64,000 nucleotides of DNA from Caballeronia sp031450805 (GCF_031450805.1 NZ_JARTVY010000001.1:806001-870000), one strand, 5' to 3'. Positions 26,312 to 36,315 are shown, counted from the first letter of the stretch. Program-made: numbers and translations. The notes: generated by a model from the sequence alone, not told the origin.

Positions 26312-27106
26312 GTGGATTCAATCGATAAACTGCGTCCCGCCTACGACTTCATGCTCACGCTCGGGCTCACTTACGGCGTGAACATTCTGATGGCGATTCT
26401 GATCGTCGCGGTCGGCTGGTGGATTTCGAATATCGTCTCGAACGCGCTGCGGCGCACGCTGTCCCGCACGAATGTCGATGCCACGCTCACGCCCGTGCTC
26501 GCGAGCCTCGCGATGTGGTCGATCCGCGTGGTCGCGATCGTCGCCGCGCTCGGGAAGTTCGGCATCGCGGCGGCGAGCATCCTGACTGTGCTCGGCGCGG
26601 CGGGACTCGCCATCGGCCTCGCGCTCCAGGGCACGCTGCAGAACATCGCGGCGGGGCTGATGCTCCTGCTGCTGCGGCCGTTTCGCGTCGGCGATTACAT
26701 CGAGGGCATCGGCGTGACGGCGGGAACGGTCAACGAAATCGGCCTCTTCACGACGCGTCTCACGAAGGCCGACGGCATCGTCATGTATGTGCCGAACAGC
26801 ATCATCTGGGCGAACCCGGTGACCAACTACAGTGCGAACGAGCGCCGCCGCGTGGTGCTCAACTTCCTCGTGCAACACGGGCAAAACGTCGAGCAAGTGC
26901 TGGCCGAACTGCGCCGAATGGTGGCGCAGGACGCGCGGATCGTTCAGGACGGCGCGTCCGCGCCGTGGATCGCCGTCACCGATTACACCGATACGGGCGT
27001 CAAGTTCAATGTCGGCGTCTGGACCAGCGCGGCGGATCATCCGGGCGTGCAGGCCGACTTGCTGCGTCAGATTCAACCGCTCACGCGTGTGCCGGTTGCC
27101 GCGTGA
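26312..27106 (+). CDS. mscS: Small-conductance mechanosensitive channel, MscS family
   Basis: 264 residues from the GTG at 26312 with AAAAGGAG seven bases upstream. Three predicted N-terminal helices; the pore-lining TM3 has the Gly/Ala-rich GAAGLAIGLALQGTLQNIAAG stretch, given here as LGAAGLAIGLALQGT. The beta domain (GDYIEGIGVTAGTVNEIGLF, as VGDYIEGIGVTAGTV) and the alpha-beta domain with VPNSIIWANPVTNYS follow. It forms a heptamer in the inner membrane that opens under tension to release solutes in hypo-osmotic shock. Slightly shorter than E. coli MscS (286) at the C terminus. Followed 64 bases later by a DUF3185 gene. Confidence 0.93.
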   Translation: MDSIDKLRPAYDFMLTLGLTYGVNILMAILIVAVGWWISNIVSNALRRTLSRTNVDATLTPVLASLAMWSIRVVAIVAALGKFGIAAASILTVLGAAGLAIGLALQGTLQNIAAGLMLLLLRPFRVGDYIEGIGVTAGTVNEIGLFTTRLTKADGIVMYVPNSIIWANPVTNYSANERRRVVLNFLVQHGQNVEQVLAELRRMVAQDARIVQDGASAPWIAVTDYTDTGVKFNVGVWTSAADHPGVQADLLRQIQPLTRVPVAA

Positions 27107-27170
27107 CTGGACGCGCCCGGGCGCGCCTTGTAAGCTGGCGCGCCCCATCCCGAAAAGAGCGAGGACACGT

Positions 27171-27374
27171 ATGACCCGGGCGATTTCCGTTGCATTGCTT
27201 GTCGGCGGCGTCGTGCTGCTTTACTTCGGCGGCCAGTCGTTTCATTCGCTGAGCAACGACGTATCGCGATTCTTCACCGGCTCGCCCACGAACAAGACGA
27301 TCTGGCTGATCGCGGGCGGCATCGTCGCGTCGCTTGCGGGTCTGATCGGCCTTTCGCTGCCGTCGAAGCGCTGA
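27171..27374 (+). CDS. DUF3185 family small membrane protein
   Basis: 67 residues from ATG 27171 with GAGGA five bases upstream. Two membrane helices flank a conserved middle (VSRFFTGSPTNKTIWL) typical of DUF3185. Function unknown. It probably shares a transcript with mscS, which hints at a role in the envelope or osmotic response, but this is inference from position only. The C terminus is short and basic (LPSKR). Confidence 0.85.
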   Translation: MTRAISVALLVGGVVLLYFGGQSFHSLSNDVSRFFTGSPTNKTIWLIAGGIVASLAGLIGLSLPSKR

Positions 27375-27384
27375 GCGCGCTGCG

Positions 27385-28161
27385 TCAGATCAGCGCGACT
27401 TCCGGCTTCGACGCCGATCGCGTGCCCGGCAGCGGCGCATTGCTCGCGCCGCGATACGTGTACACGAGCGAGAACTTAACGTGCTCGGTCAGGTTCTTGC
27501 CCGCCGAATGCAGCGTATTGCAGTGAAAGAACACGACATCGCCCTTCTTCAGCGCGGGTGAGAACGCCGTGCGGATCAGGGCGGCGTTCTCCGGCACGTC
27601 CGCGCGAAAGAACTTCGCCCCGTCGAAACGATCCGACGTGAACGCCAGCCGATGCGACCTCGGCACGAACCACAGCGCGCCGTTATCGACGGTTTCGTCG
27701 CCGAGCGCCACCCACGCGGAAACCAGGTCGTCGCGCTCGAAAGCCCAGTAGCGCACATCGCGATGCCAGCCCGTCAGGCTGCCGTACGCCGGATGCTTCG
27801 TCATCACGCAGTTGTGATGCGCGCGCGACAGATACGGCGTCTCGCCGAAATATAGCTCCATCCAGCCGCGCACTTCCGGCGACATCGCGAAGTCCGCGAA
27901 GAGAGGATGGCGTGCGTAGGCGTCGAGCAGGCGTCGCACGGTTTGTCCGCCCGGCGCGTGCCTCGATTGCGGCGCGCCGGGATATTGCAGGTCGGCTTCG
28001 TATTCGACCGGTGCGGCGGCCTCGGCCAGTTGCCGCTGCGCGACTTCGCGCATCGCGTCGCAACGCGCTTCGGGCACGAGCCCGTTCACGATGACGAAGC
28101 CCGTCTCGCGCAACTCCTGCACTTGCTCTTTCTTCGATTTCAGCGACGTTTGTTCAGACAT
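27385..28161 (-). CDS. Phytanoyl-CoA dioxygenase (PhyH) family protein
   Basis: 258 residues from ATG 28161. A Fe(II)/2-oxoglutarate dioxygenase jelly-roll: the HxD half of the iron triad is WHRDVRYW (about residue 135), the distal His is in FFHCNTLHSAGKN (about 220), and the downstream Arg/Tyr needed for 2-oxoglutarate lies in LVYTYRG. GFVIVNGLVP near the N terminus is the usual family start. The family hydroxylates acyl-CoAs, ectoine or natural product intermediates. No ectoine or secondary-metabolite genes are nearby, so the substrate is unknown. Converges with the DUF3185 gene, ten bases apart. Confidence 0.88.
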   Translation of the reverse strand: MSEQTSLKSKKEQVQELRETGFVIVNGLVPEARCDAMREVAQRQLAEAAAPVEYEADLQYPGAPQSRHAPGGQTVRRLLDAYARHPLFADFAMSPEVRGWMELYFGETPYLSRAHHNCVMTKHPAYGSLTGWHRDVRYWAFERDDLVSAWVALGDETVDNGALWFVPRSHRLAFTSDRFDGAKFFRADVPENAALIRTAFSPALKKGDVVFFHCNTLHSAGKNLTEHVKFSLVYTYRGASNAPLPGTRSASKPEVALI

Positions 28162-28487
28162 GTTCGTTGAGCCTCGGCGCGGCCTACGCATCGCCTCATG
28201 CGACCCGCGCGATACCCGAAATTGGGGCGAATACGGTCATTGTAAGTCGGACGCGGCGCAAGAGCCCGCCCGCTGGGCTTTCGAATCTGCGTATTAAGCG
28301 CCGGCTTTAATAATCGACAGGGAAAACGCGGACTTAACGCAGTAATAAAGTCCTTGTACATTGACTGCATCGATTCGGTGCAACTTCATATCCGAGCTTG
28401 AATCGAAGCCTTGAACGTTACTTTCGAGACAACTTGCCGTCGAGTCTGCGACCGATTTTCGATCGCGCAAACGGACCTCATGCCGAC
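28162..28487. other. Intergenic region
   Basis: 326 bases between the PhyH gene (minus) and a possible small gene (plus). The stretch 28290-28400 is relatively AT-rich and likely contains promoters for both. No gene or repeat recognised; a frame from 28398 runs into the next gene but has weak codon bias at its start. Confidence 0.45.
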
Positions 28488-28838
28488 ATGACCCAACGTA
28501 TTGCTACTGGCCTTCGACGCGTCGCATCGAGCGCCGCGCGGCCCGCCCGGCGCGGCGTGATCCGCGCATTGCGCCATCATTCGGCGCGCACGCAGGCGCT
28601 CGCGGAGCAGATCAGGAATGTGCATCCCGTCGATGGCATTCGCTCCTGGTTTCGCGGATTCTTCTTCAATATTCGCGTGCGCGCGGCTTCGCGCAGCGTT
28701 TCGCTGAAGACGCTGCTGCGGCGTCCCATGCAATTGCGCGCGCCGACGCCCAAGCCGAAGAGCGCCACGCTGACGAGCCGGCGGCCGCGTCGCGTGTCGC
28801 CGAGCAGCGCTGGATGGTACGACTTCGCGGTGCGCTGA
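28488..28838 (+). CDS. Hypothetical strongly basic protein
   Basis: 116 residues if started at ATG 28488. The frame has strong third-position G/C preference and is rich in Arg (RPARRGVIRALRHHSART, RRPRRVS), with one aromatic patch (SWFRGFFFNIRVR) that might touch membranes or nucleic acid. No family recognised. An alternative TTG start at 28398 adds 30 residues. It ends 31 bases before a strong bidirectional terminator, which fits a real plus-strand gene. No clear ribosome-binding site, so moderate confidence only. Confidence 0.5.
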   Translation: MTQRIATGLRRVASSAARPARRGVIRALRHHSARTQALAEQIRNVHPVDGIRSWFRGFFFNIRVRAASRSVSLKTLLRRPMQLRAPTPKPKSATLTSRRPRRVSPSSAGWYDFAVR

Positions 28839-28867
28839 AGCCGTACGCCTCAGAATCACCGGCCACA

Positions 28868-28903
28868 AAAAAACCGGCAGGCGCGAAGCCTGCCGGTTTT
28901 TTT
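28868..28903. terminator. Bidirectional Rho-independent terminator
   Basis: A perfect 13-bp stem (28870-28882 with 28888-28900) with a five-base loop, preceded by A residues and followed by T residues, so it works on both strands. It lies between the plus-strand hypothetical gene and metK (minus). Confidence 0.9.
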
Positions 28904-28923
28904 ATCTCAGCCCCACGCCGACT

Positions 28924-30110
<1,187 letters not shown>

Positions 30111-30111
<1 letters not shown>

Positions 30112-30175
30112 GCTTCAGACTCCAATTGAGTACGGTTGAGATTCACGTAGCCGACTTCGTTTGGAGTCTGAAGCG
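30111..30175 (-). promoter_or_regulatory. metK 5' leader hairpin masking the ribosome-binding site
   Basis: A perfect 15-bp inverted repeat: 30111-30125 with 30161-30175, 35-base loop. In the metK mRNA the 3' arm contains the Shine-Dalgarno GGAG (30120-30123), and its last G is the first base of the GTG start codon. No U tract follows, so it is not a terminator. When folded it should block ribosome entry; an alternative fold of the loop, or a ligand, protein or small RNA, would be needed to open it. I could not match it to a known SAM riboswitch class by eye. Confidence 0.65.
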
Positions 30176-30380
30176 GCGACGCTTTAGCGGATGTCCTTTC
30201 TCCGGCTTCTACCCGATGATCAGGCTTCAGCCGGCTTCGCCCCGCAAGTTGTCCATTAACTCGGCGAAGGTCTTATTATACCGGTTTCCCGTGTTTTTAC
30301 AGAGCCGAACGCTTGTTGTCATTCGTCCCGCGTCAATATTTCGCTCCTCGCCACGGCCCGTCAGTTCGCTGGGGCACGTC

Positions 30381-31265
30381 ATGCTAGGGCGCATCGGTGT
30401 ATCGCTCGCCATTGGCTTTCTCAAGTTTCTGGCCGTCATTCCTTATGGCGTCACCGCCCGTTTCGGCGATGGCCTCGGCTGGCTGCTTTATCAGATTCCG
30501 AGCCGCCGCAAGCGCATCGTGCATACGAATCTGAAACTTTGCTTCCCCGACTGGACGCCGGAGCGCCGCGAAGAAGTCGCGCAGATGCATTTTCGGCACG
30601 CGATCCGCAGCTATGTGGAGCGCAGCGTGCAATGGTTCGGCTCCGCGAAGAAGCTCGAAAAGCTCATCGAAGTCGATAGCGCCGTCGACCTGACCGATCC
30701 CGATCTTCCGCCGACGCTCTTCCTCGGCCTGCACTTCGTCGGCATCGAAGCGGGATCGATCTTCCTCAATTACTCGCTGCACCGGCAGTGCGGATCGCTT
30801 TATCAGCCGTTTTCTAATCCGCAGATCGAAGCCGTGGCGAAAGCGCAGCGAGCGCGCTTTGGCGCGGACATGGCGAGCCGCGCGGACAGCGCGCGCATCG
30901 TGCTGCGCTGGCTGCGCGACCGCAAGCCGGTGATGCTCGGCGCGGACATGGATTACGGCATGCGCAATTCGACGTTCGTGCCGTTTTTCGGCATTCCGAC
31001 GTGTACGCTGACGGCGGTCGGCCGGCTCGCGAAGACGGGGAAGGCGCAAGTCGTGCCGTTCATCGGCGAGGTGTTGCCGGACTACAAGGGCTATCGGCTG
31101 AAGATATTCGAGCCGTGGGAGAACTACCCGACCGGCGACGACGATGCCGACGCGCGCCGCATGAACGAATTCCTCGAACAGCAGATTCCGCGCATTCCGG
31201 AGCAGTATTACTGGGTCCACAAGCGTTTCAAGACGCGGCCGCCCGGCGAACCCGGCTTTTATTGA
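30381..31265 (+). CDS. lpxL: Lipid A biosynthesis acyltransferase (LpxL/HtrB family)
   Basis: 294 residues from ATG 30381; the family is about 290-310. An N-terminal membrane anchor (LAIGFLKFLAVIPYG) is followed by the acyltransferase domain, in which the catalytic HX4E motif is LHFVGIEAG (about residue 114). The downstream YQPFSNPQIE and GADMDYGMRNSTFVPFFG segments are typical of LpxL. It adds a secondary acyl chain to Kdo2-lipid IVA on the inner face of the membrane. Divergent from metK across a 270-base control region. Confidence 0.9.
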   Translation: MLGRIGVSLAIGFLKFLAVIPYGVTARFGDGLGWLLYQIPSRRKRIVHTNLKLCFPDWTPERREEVAQMHFRHAIRSYVERSVQWFGSAKKLEKLIEVDSAVDLTDPDLPPTLFLGLHFVGIEAGSIFLNYSLHRQCGSLYQPFSNPQIEAVAKAQRARFGADMASRADSARIVLRWLRDRKPVMLGADMDYGMRNSTFVPFFGIPTCTLTAVGRLAKTGKAQVVPFIGEVLPDYKGYRLKIFEPWENYPTGDDDADARRMNEFLEQQIPRIPEQYYWVHKRFKTRPPGEPGFY

Positions 31266-31314
31266 GCGTTGATCGAGCGTTGAAGCGGCGCCGAACGGCG
31301 CTGCATGGCTCACA

Positions 31315-31320
31315 TACAAT
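31315..31320 (+). promoter_or_regulatory. -10-like hexamer directly before dapF
   Basis: TACAAT matches the -10 consensus at five of six positions and ends seven bases before the dapF ATG, so a start there would give a leaderless or near-leaderless mRNA. No good -35 at 16-18 bases. Weak evidence. Confidence 0.3.
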
Positions 31321-31327
31321 AGCGGCC

Positions 31328-32200
31328 ATGAAACTCAAGTTCACCAAGATGCAGGGCGCGGGCAACGACTTCGTCGTCCTCGACGGCTACTCGCAGGCGC
31401 TCGATCTCAGCGCCGCAGACGTGCGCGCTCTGGCGGACCGTCACTTCGGCGTGGGCGCGGATCAATTGCTGCTCGTCGAAAAGCCGACTGTTGACGGCGT
31501 CGATTTCAAGTACCGCATCTTCAATTGCGATGGCGGCGAAGTCGAGCATTGCGGCAACGGCGCGCGCTGCTTCGTGAAGTTCGTGCGCGATCGCGGGCTC
31601 ACGGATGCATCGACCATCCGCGTGCAGGTGCAGAAAGGCATCATCACGCTGACGATGCAGGATGACGGCGAAGTGGTGGTCGATATGAGCACGCCCGTCT
31701 TCGATCCGCCCGACGTGCCGTTCGACGCGCACGGTCTCGAAGGCCGCCGCGAAGGCAACGACACGCTCTGGCCGCTCGACGTGGCCGGCGAAACGCGCTG
31801 GATTTCCGTCGTGTCGATGGGCAATCCGCACGCGGTGCAAGTCGTCGACGACATCGAAGCGTATTCCGTGCTGACCGAAGGGCCGCTCGTCGAACGTCAC
31901 GCGCGCTTTCCGAAGCGCGTCAACGCGGGCTTCATGCAGATCGTCGATCGCCATTCGGTCAGGCTGCGCGTCTACGAGCGCGGCGCGGGCGAAACGCTCG
32001 CGTGCGGCACCGGCGCGTGCGCGGCGGTGGCGGCGGGCATCCGTCGCGGCCTGGTGGATTCGCCGGTGCGCGTCGCCACGCACGGCGGCACGCTGACGAT
32101 TCGCTGGGACGGCGCGCGCGACGAATCCGCTGCGCTCTTCATGGCCGGCCCCGCGGCCACGGTGTTCGAGGGCGAGATCGAGCTTCCCGGCATCGGCTGA
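31328..32200 (+). CDS. dapF: Diaminopimelate epimerase
   Basis: 290 residues. It converts LL- to meso-diaminopimelate for lysine and peptidoglycan synthesis, without cofactor. The two catalytic cysteines are visible: first in CGNGARCF (about residue 76) and second in LACGTGACAA (about residue 225). MQGAGNDFVVLDG at the N terminus and SMGNPHAV in the middle are family signatures. The start is ATG 31328, where homology begins. First gene of a plus-strand run dapF-DUF484-xerC-rlmI, the dapF-DUF484-xerC order also seen in E. coli (dapF-yigA-xerC). Confidence 0.96.
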   Translation: MKLKFTKMQGAGNDFVVLDGYSQALDLSAADVRALADRHFGVGADQLLLVEKPTVDGVDFKYRIFNCDGGEVEHCGNGARCFVKFVRDRGLTDASTIRVQVQKGIITLTMQDDGEVVVDMSTPVFDPPDVPFDAHGLEGRREGNDTLWPLDVAGETRWISVVSMGNPHAVQVVDDIEAYSVLTEGPLVERHARFPKRVNAGFMQIVDRHSVRLRVYERGAGETLACGTGACAAVAAGIRRGLVDSPVRVATHGGTLTIRWDGARDESAALFMAGPAATVFEGEIELPGIG

Positions 32201-32233
32201 GCCGGACCACGCATTTATTTGTATCAGGCAAAC

Positions 32234-32950
32234 ATGAATCCACGCGAAGTCGCCGACTATCTGCTCGCCAACCCCGATTTCTTCGTCGAGCACGCTGAAC
32301 TGCTCGGCACCATCCGGCTGTCGAATCCGCATGGCAAGGCCGCCGTGTCGCTGCAGGAACGGCAGATGGAAATGCTGCGCGACAAGAACAAGCAGCTCGA
32401 GAGGCGTCTCGCCGAACTGCTGCGCTACGGCCACGAAAACGACAGCATCTCCACGAAGTTCAACCGCTGGACCACGCGCGTGATCGGCCAGCGCGATCCG
32501 TACGCGTTGCCCGCCACCATCAGCCGCGGCCTGTGCGAAGTCTTCGACGTGCCGCACGCCGCGCTGCGTATATGGGATGTCGATGAAGCGTATCGGCAGG
32601 CCGACTTCGCGCGTCATGTCGGCGAGGAAGTACGCATCTTCGCGCACAGTCTCGATGCGCCTTACTGCGGCGCGAACAGTGGTTTTGCGGCGGCGCAGTG
32701 GCTCGGCGCGGCGAACTCGGCATCCGCGACGAGCGGCGCAGCGGGCGGCGCATCCGCCGACCGCGGCATTCAATCGGTTGCGCTGCTCGCGCTGCGCGAT
32801 CCGCAAGCCGGCCCCGATGCACCCGCGTTCGGCCTGCTCGTGATGGGATCGCCCGATGCGCGCCGTTTCCACGACGGCATGGCCACGGATTTCCTCACGC
32901 AGATCGGCGTGCTGGCGAGCGCGGCGCTGAGCCGTCTGCTGCCCAACTGA
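32234..32950 (+). CDS. DUF484 family protein (YigA-like)
   Basis: 238 residues from ATG 32234. The N-terminal start MNPREVADYLLANPDFFVEH is the DUF484 hallmark (here VADYLLANPDFFVEH), followed by a coiled coil (about 40-65, EMLRDKNKQLERRLAELL) and a GAF-like domain (about 85-235). Function unknown; it is commonly encoded between dapF and xerC, as here, so translation is probably coupled with both (33 bases after dapF, 7 before xerC). Confidence 0.9.
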   Translation: MNPREVADYLLANPDFFVEHAELLGTIRLSNPHGKAAVSLQERQMEMLRDKNKQLERRLAELLRYGHENDSISTKFNRWTTRVIGQRDPYALPATISRGLCEVFDVPHAALRIWDVDEAYRQADFARHVGEEVRIFAHSLDAPYCGANSGFAAAQWLGAANSASATSGAAGGASADRGIQSVALLALRDPQAGPDAPAFGLLVMGSPDARRFHDGMATDFLTQIGVLASAALSRLLPN

Positions 32951-32957
32951 GCCGCCC

Positions 32958-33899
32958 ATGACCGACGCCGCCGACAACGCCTCAAGCGATCCGGTCGCCG
33001 CCTATCTGGCGATGCTCGAACACGAGCGGCGTCTCTCCGAACACACGCTGCGCGGCTACACCTACGAGCTCGGCGAACTGCGCGCGCTCGCGAAAGGCCG
33101 CGCGCTCGAAACGCTGACGGCGGCGGACATGCGCGGCGCGGTCGTGCGCGCGCACGCGGCGGGCCTCTCGTCGCGATCGATTGCGCATCGGCTGTCGGCG
33201 TGGCGGGCGTTCTATCGATGGCTCGCGGAGCGCGTCCCGATGCCGGCGAATCCGGTCGCGACCGTGCGTGCGCCGAAACGCGAGAAGACGCTGCCGAAGG
33301 CGCTTTCCGTCGATGACGCGATGACGCTGATGGACGCGCCGCAAGCCGGCACGCCGGAATCGCTGCGCGATCACGCAATCCTCGAACTGTTCTACTCGTC
33401 CGGGCTGCGGCTCGCGGAACTCGTCGGACTCGATGTCCGGTTCGTCGAAAAAGACGGCTACCGGTCGGCGGGCTGGCTCGATCTCGCGCACGAGGAAGTG
33501 ACCGTGCTCGGCAAGGGCGGCCGCCGGCGTTCGGTGCCGGTCGGCCGCAAGGCGATCGACGCACTGCGCGCATGGATCGAAGTCCGCGATCCGTTCGTCA
33601 AACTCGATCCGTATCCGCTGTTTCTTTCGGTGCGCGGCAATCGCATGTCGCCGGGCGTCGTGCGCGAACGCGTCAAGCGCATCGCGCTGATGGCCGGCAT
33701 TCCGACGAACGTCCATCCGCACGTGCTGCGCCATTCGTTCGCCACGCACGTGCTGCAGTCGAGCGGCGACCTGCGCGCGGTGCAGGAACTCCTCGGCCAT
33801 GCGAGCATCACCGCGACGCAGGTTTATACGTCGCTCGATTTCCAGCATCTCGCCCGCGTCTACGACTCGGCGCATCCGCGCGCGAAGAAGCGCGACTAA
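32958..33899 (+). CDS. xerC: Tyrosine recombinase XerC
   Basis: 313 residues. An N-terminal core-binding (SAM-like) domain (about 10-100) and a C-terminal catalytic domain. Catalytic residues: first Arg in SSGLRLAELVGLD, Lys in VLGKGGRRR, His-x-x-Arg in HPHVLRHSFATHVLQ, second His in LLGHASI, and the nucleophilic Tyr in TQVYTSLD. With XerD it resolves chromosome dimers at dif. Its place in the dapF-DUF484 cluster marks it as the housekeeping XerC and not a phage integrase. The dif site is not in the window. Confidence 0.95.
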   Translation: MTDAADNASSDPVAAYLAMLEHERRLSEHTLRGYTYELGELRALAKGRALETLTAADMRGAVVRAHAAGLSSRSIAHRLSAWRAFYRWLAERVPMPANPVATVRAPKREKTLPKALSVDDAMTLMDAPQAGTPESLRDHAILELFYSSGLRLAELVGLDVRFVEKDGYRSAGWLDLAHEEVTVLGKGGRRRSVPVGRKAIDALRAWIEVRDPFVKLDPYPLFLSVRGNRMSPGVVRERVKRIALMAGIPTNVHPHVLRHSFATHVLQSSGDLRAVQELLGHASITATQVYTSLDFQHLARVYDSAHPRAKKRD

Positions 33900-33933
33900 C
33901 TTCGGGCGCGCCTCGCGCGCTTTCCTCTACGCA

Positions 33934-35133
33934 ATGAATACCATCACGCTCAAACCGGCGAAGGACAAGTCGCTCGTTCGCCGCCATCCGTGGATTTACG
34001 CGAACGCCATCGCGCGCATCGACGGCAATCCCGCGCCCGGCGCGACCGTCACCGTGCGCGCCGCCGATGGCCGCTTTCTCGCGCGGGCATCGTACAGTCC
34101 GCATTCGCAGATTCGCGCCCGCGTCTGGACATTCGACGAAGCCGAGCCCGTCGACCACGCCTTCTTCAAGCGACGCGTGCAGCGCGCGGTCGCGCACCGG
34201 CAGGCGATGGTCCGCGATACCGGCGCGACACGCCTCGTCTTCGGCGAAGCGGACGGCCTGCCGGGCTTGATCGTCGATTACTACGTCGCCGATCACGACG
34301 CGCACTCGCAACTCGTCTGCCAGTTCATGGCGACGGGCGTCGAAGCGTGGAAAGAGGCGATCGTGCAGGCGCTCGTCGCCGCGACCGGTTGCCCGAATGT
34401 CTACGAACGCTCGGATGTCTCGATCCGCCAGAAAGAGGGCCTCGAGCAGATCACCGGCGTGCTCGCCGGCCAGCCGCCCGCCGAGACGCTCATCACGAAC
34501 GAATGCGGCGTGCGCTATCACGTCGACGTGCGCAACGGCCACAAGACGGGCTTCTACGTCGATCAGCGCGATAACCGCGTGCTCGTGCAGCAAAACGCGC
34601 AGGGTCGCGAAGTGCTCAACTGCTTCTGTTACACCGGCGGATTCTCGCTGGCAGCGTTGAAGGGCGGAGCGACGCGCGTCGTATCCGTCGATTCATCGGG
34701 CGAAGCGCTCGCTCTCGCGCGCGAGAACGTGACGGCCAACGGCTTCGACGCGCAAAAGGCCGAGTGGCTCGACGCGGACGCGTTCAAGACGCTGCGCCGT
34801 CTCTACGACGAAGGCCAGCGCTTCGACCTGATCGTGCTCGATCCGCCGAAGTTCGCTCCGTCGCGCGAAACCGTCGATCGCGCCGCGCGCGCTTACAAGG
34901 ACATCAACCTGAGCGGTTTCAAGCTGCTGCGTCCGGGCGGCCTGCTCTTCACGTATTCGTGCTCCGGCGCGATCGATTCCGAACTGTTCCAGAAGATCGT
35001 CGCGGGCGCGGCGGCGGATGCCCGCGTCGATGCGCGCATCCTGAAGCGGCTCGGCGCGGGCGTCGATCATCCGCTGCTGACGGCGTTTCCCGAAGGCGAG
35101 TACCTGAAAGGGCTGCTGTCGCAAATTGCGTGA
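33934..35133 (+). CDS. rlmI: 23S rRNA (cytosine-5) methyltransferase, RlmI family
   Basis: 399 residues from ATG 33934. An N-terminal PUA domain (about 1-75, PAKDKSLVRRHPWIYANAI) is followed by an EEHEE linker domain and a Rossmann methyltransferase. The SAM site is in NCFCYTGGFSLAAL, the acidic ribose contact in VVSVDSS, and the catalytic region has VLDPPKFAPSR and FTYSCSGAI, where Cys lies in the motif. E. coli RlmI methylates C1962 of 23S rRNA. Good match to the RlmI subgroup, but the exact position modified is by homology. Confidence 0.9.
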   Translation: MNTITLKPAKDKSLVRRHPWIYANAIARIDGNPAPGATVTVRAADGRFLARASYSPHSQIRARVWTFDEAEPVDHAFFKRRVQRAVAHRQAMVRDTGATRLVFGEADGLPGLIVDYYVADHDAHSQLVCQFMATGVEAWKEAIVQALVAATGCPNVYERSDVSIRQKEGLEQITGVLAGQPPAETLITNECGVRYHVDVRNGHKTGFYVDQRDNRVLVQQNAQGREVLNCFCYTGGFSLAALKGGATRVVSVDSSGEALALARENVTANGFDAQKAEWLDADAFKTLRRLYDEGQRFDLIVLDPPKFAPSRETVDRAARAYKDINLSGFKLLRPGGLLFTYSCSGAIDSELFQKIVAGAAADARVDARILKRLGAGVDHPLLTAFPEGEYLKGLLSQIA

Positions 35134-35241
35134 ACGGCCGCATTTGAGCGCGATTGGCAGGCGAAGCATCGGCTCGATGAATATGTTCCAATAAGCGATT
35201 CGACGCGATTCCCGAACACTGACAAGGAAACAGGCGACACC

Positions 35242-36315
35242 ATGATTCCCGTAACCATCCTGACCGGCTTTCTCGGCAGCGGAAAGACGACGCTGCTGAA
35301 GCGCATCCTGAACGAGAAGCACGGCATGAAGATCGCCGTGATCGAGAACGAGTTCGGCGAAGAGAACATCGACAACGAGATCCTCGTGCAGGACACGAAC
35401 GAGCAGATCATCCAGATGAGCAACGGCTGCATCTGCTGCACGATCCGCGGCGATCTGGCGCGCGCCCTCGAAGACCTGGCGAACCGCAAGAAGGCAGGCA
35501 CGCTCGATTTCGATCGCGTGGTGATCGAAACCACCGGTCTGGCGAATCCGGGCCCGGTCGCGCAGACGTTCTTCATGGACAACACCGTCGCGGACGAATT
35601 CCTGCTCGACGCCATCATCACGCTCGTCGATGCGAAGCACGCGAACACGCAACTCGATCAGCAGGAAGTGGTGCAGCGCCAGGTCGGTTTCGCGGATCGC
35701 CTGTTCGTCACGAAATCCGATCTCGTCGATGCAGAGGCGCTCGAAGCGCTGAAGCATCGCCTGCTGCATATGAACCCGCGCGCCGCGATCAAGGTCGTCA
35801 ATTTCGGCGAAGCGGACATCAAGGAAATTTTCGACCTGCGCGGCTTCAATCTGAATTCGAAGCTGGAGATCGATCCGGACTTCCTCGCGGAAGACGATCA
35901 CGACCATGCGCATGACCACGCACATGAGCATGACCACGACCATTCGACGTGCGGTCACGACCACAGTCACGATCACGATCATCATCACCACAACCATCAT
36001 CACGCGCATCACGACGACAAGATCAAGTCGTTCGTGTATCGCAGCGACAAGCCGTTCGATCCGAACCGTCTCGAAGACTTTCTCGGCGGCATTCTGCAGA
36101 TCTACGGCGAGCGGCTTCTGCGCTACAAGGGCGTGCTTTATATGAAGGGCGTGGATCGCAAGGTCGTGTTCCAGGGCGTGCATCAGATGATGGGCAGCGA
36201 CCTCGCGGGCAAGTGGCTGCCGGTCGAGAAGAAGAACAGCAAGATGGTGTTCATCGGTATCGAGCTGCCGAAAGACCTCATCACGGACGGCCTCGACGCC
36301 TGTCTCGTGAAGTAA
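35242..36315 (+). CDS. COG0523 (CobW/ZNG1-like) metallochaperone GTPase with His-rich insert
   Basis: 357 residues. The G1 P-loop is GFLGSGKTT (about 9-17); the metal motif GCICC (about 62-66) is intact; the Mg/switch region is ENEFGEENIDNE; the base motif is VTKSD. Between the GTPase domain and the C-terminal CobW_C domain (about 265-357) lies a 45-residue region of alternating His and Asp (about 215-258), a likely zinc store or sensor. Members insert zinc, cobalt or iron into client enzymes. No client gene is adjacent. A second COG0523 gene lies at 60441 and lacks the metal motif. Confidence 0.92.
   Translation: MIPVTILTGFLGSGKTTLLKRILNEKHGMKIAVIENEFGEENIDNEILVQDTNEQIIQMSNGCICCTIRGDLARALEDLANRKKAGTLDFDRVVIETTGLANPGPVAQTFFMDNTVADEFLLDAIITLVDAKHANTQLDQQEVVQRQVGFADRLFVTKSDLVDAEALEALKHRLLHMNPRAAIKVVNFGEADIKEIFDLRGFNLNSKLEIDPDFLAEDDHDHAHDHAHEHDHDHSTCGHDHSHDHDHHHHNHHHAHHDDKIKSFVYRSDKPFDPNRLEDFLGGILQIYGERLLRYKGVLYMKGVDRKVVFQGVHQMMGSDLAGKWLPVEKKNSKMVFIGIELPKDLITDGLDACLVK

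Noticed and set aside
32958..33899. Tyrosine recombinase as sign of a mobile element
   Set aside because: It is xerC in the conserved dapF-DUF484-xerC order, with no attachment sites or phage genes around.
35900..36020. Repeats of CATGACCA-like units as a possible CRISPR or minisatellite
   Set aside because: They are His/Asp codon runs inside the COG0523 gene, irregular in length and in frame.
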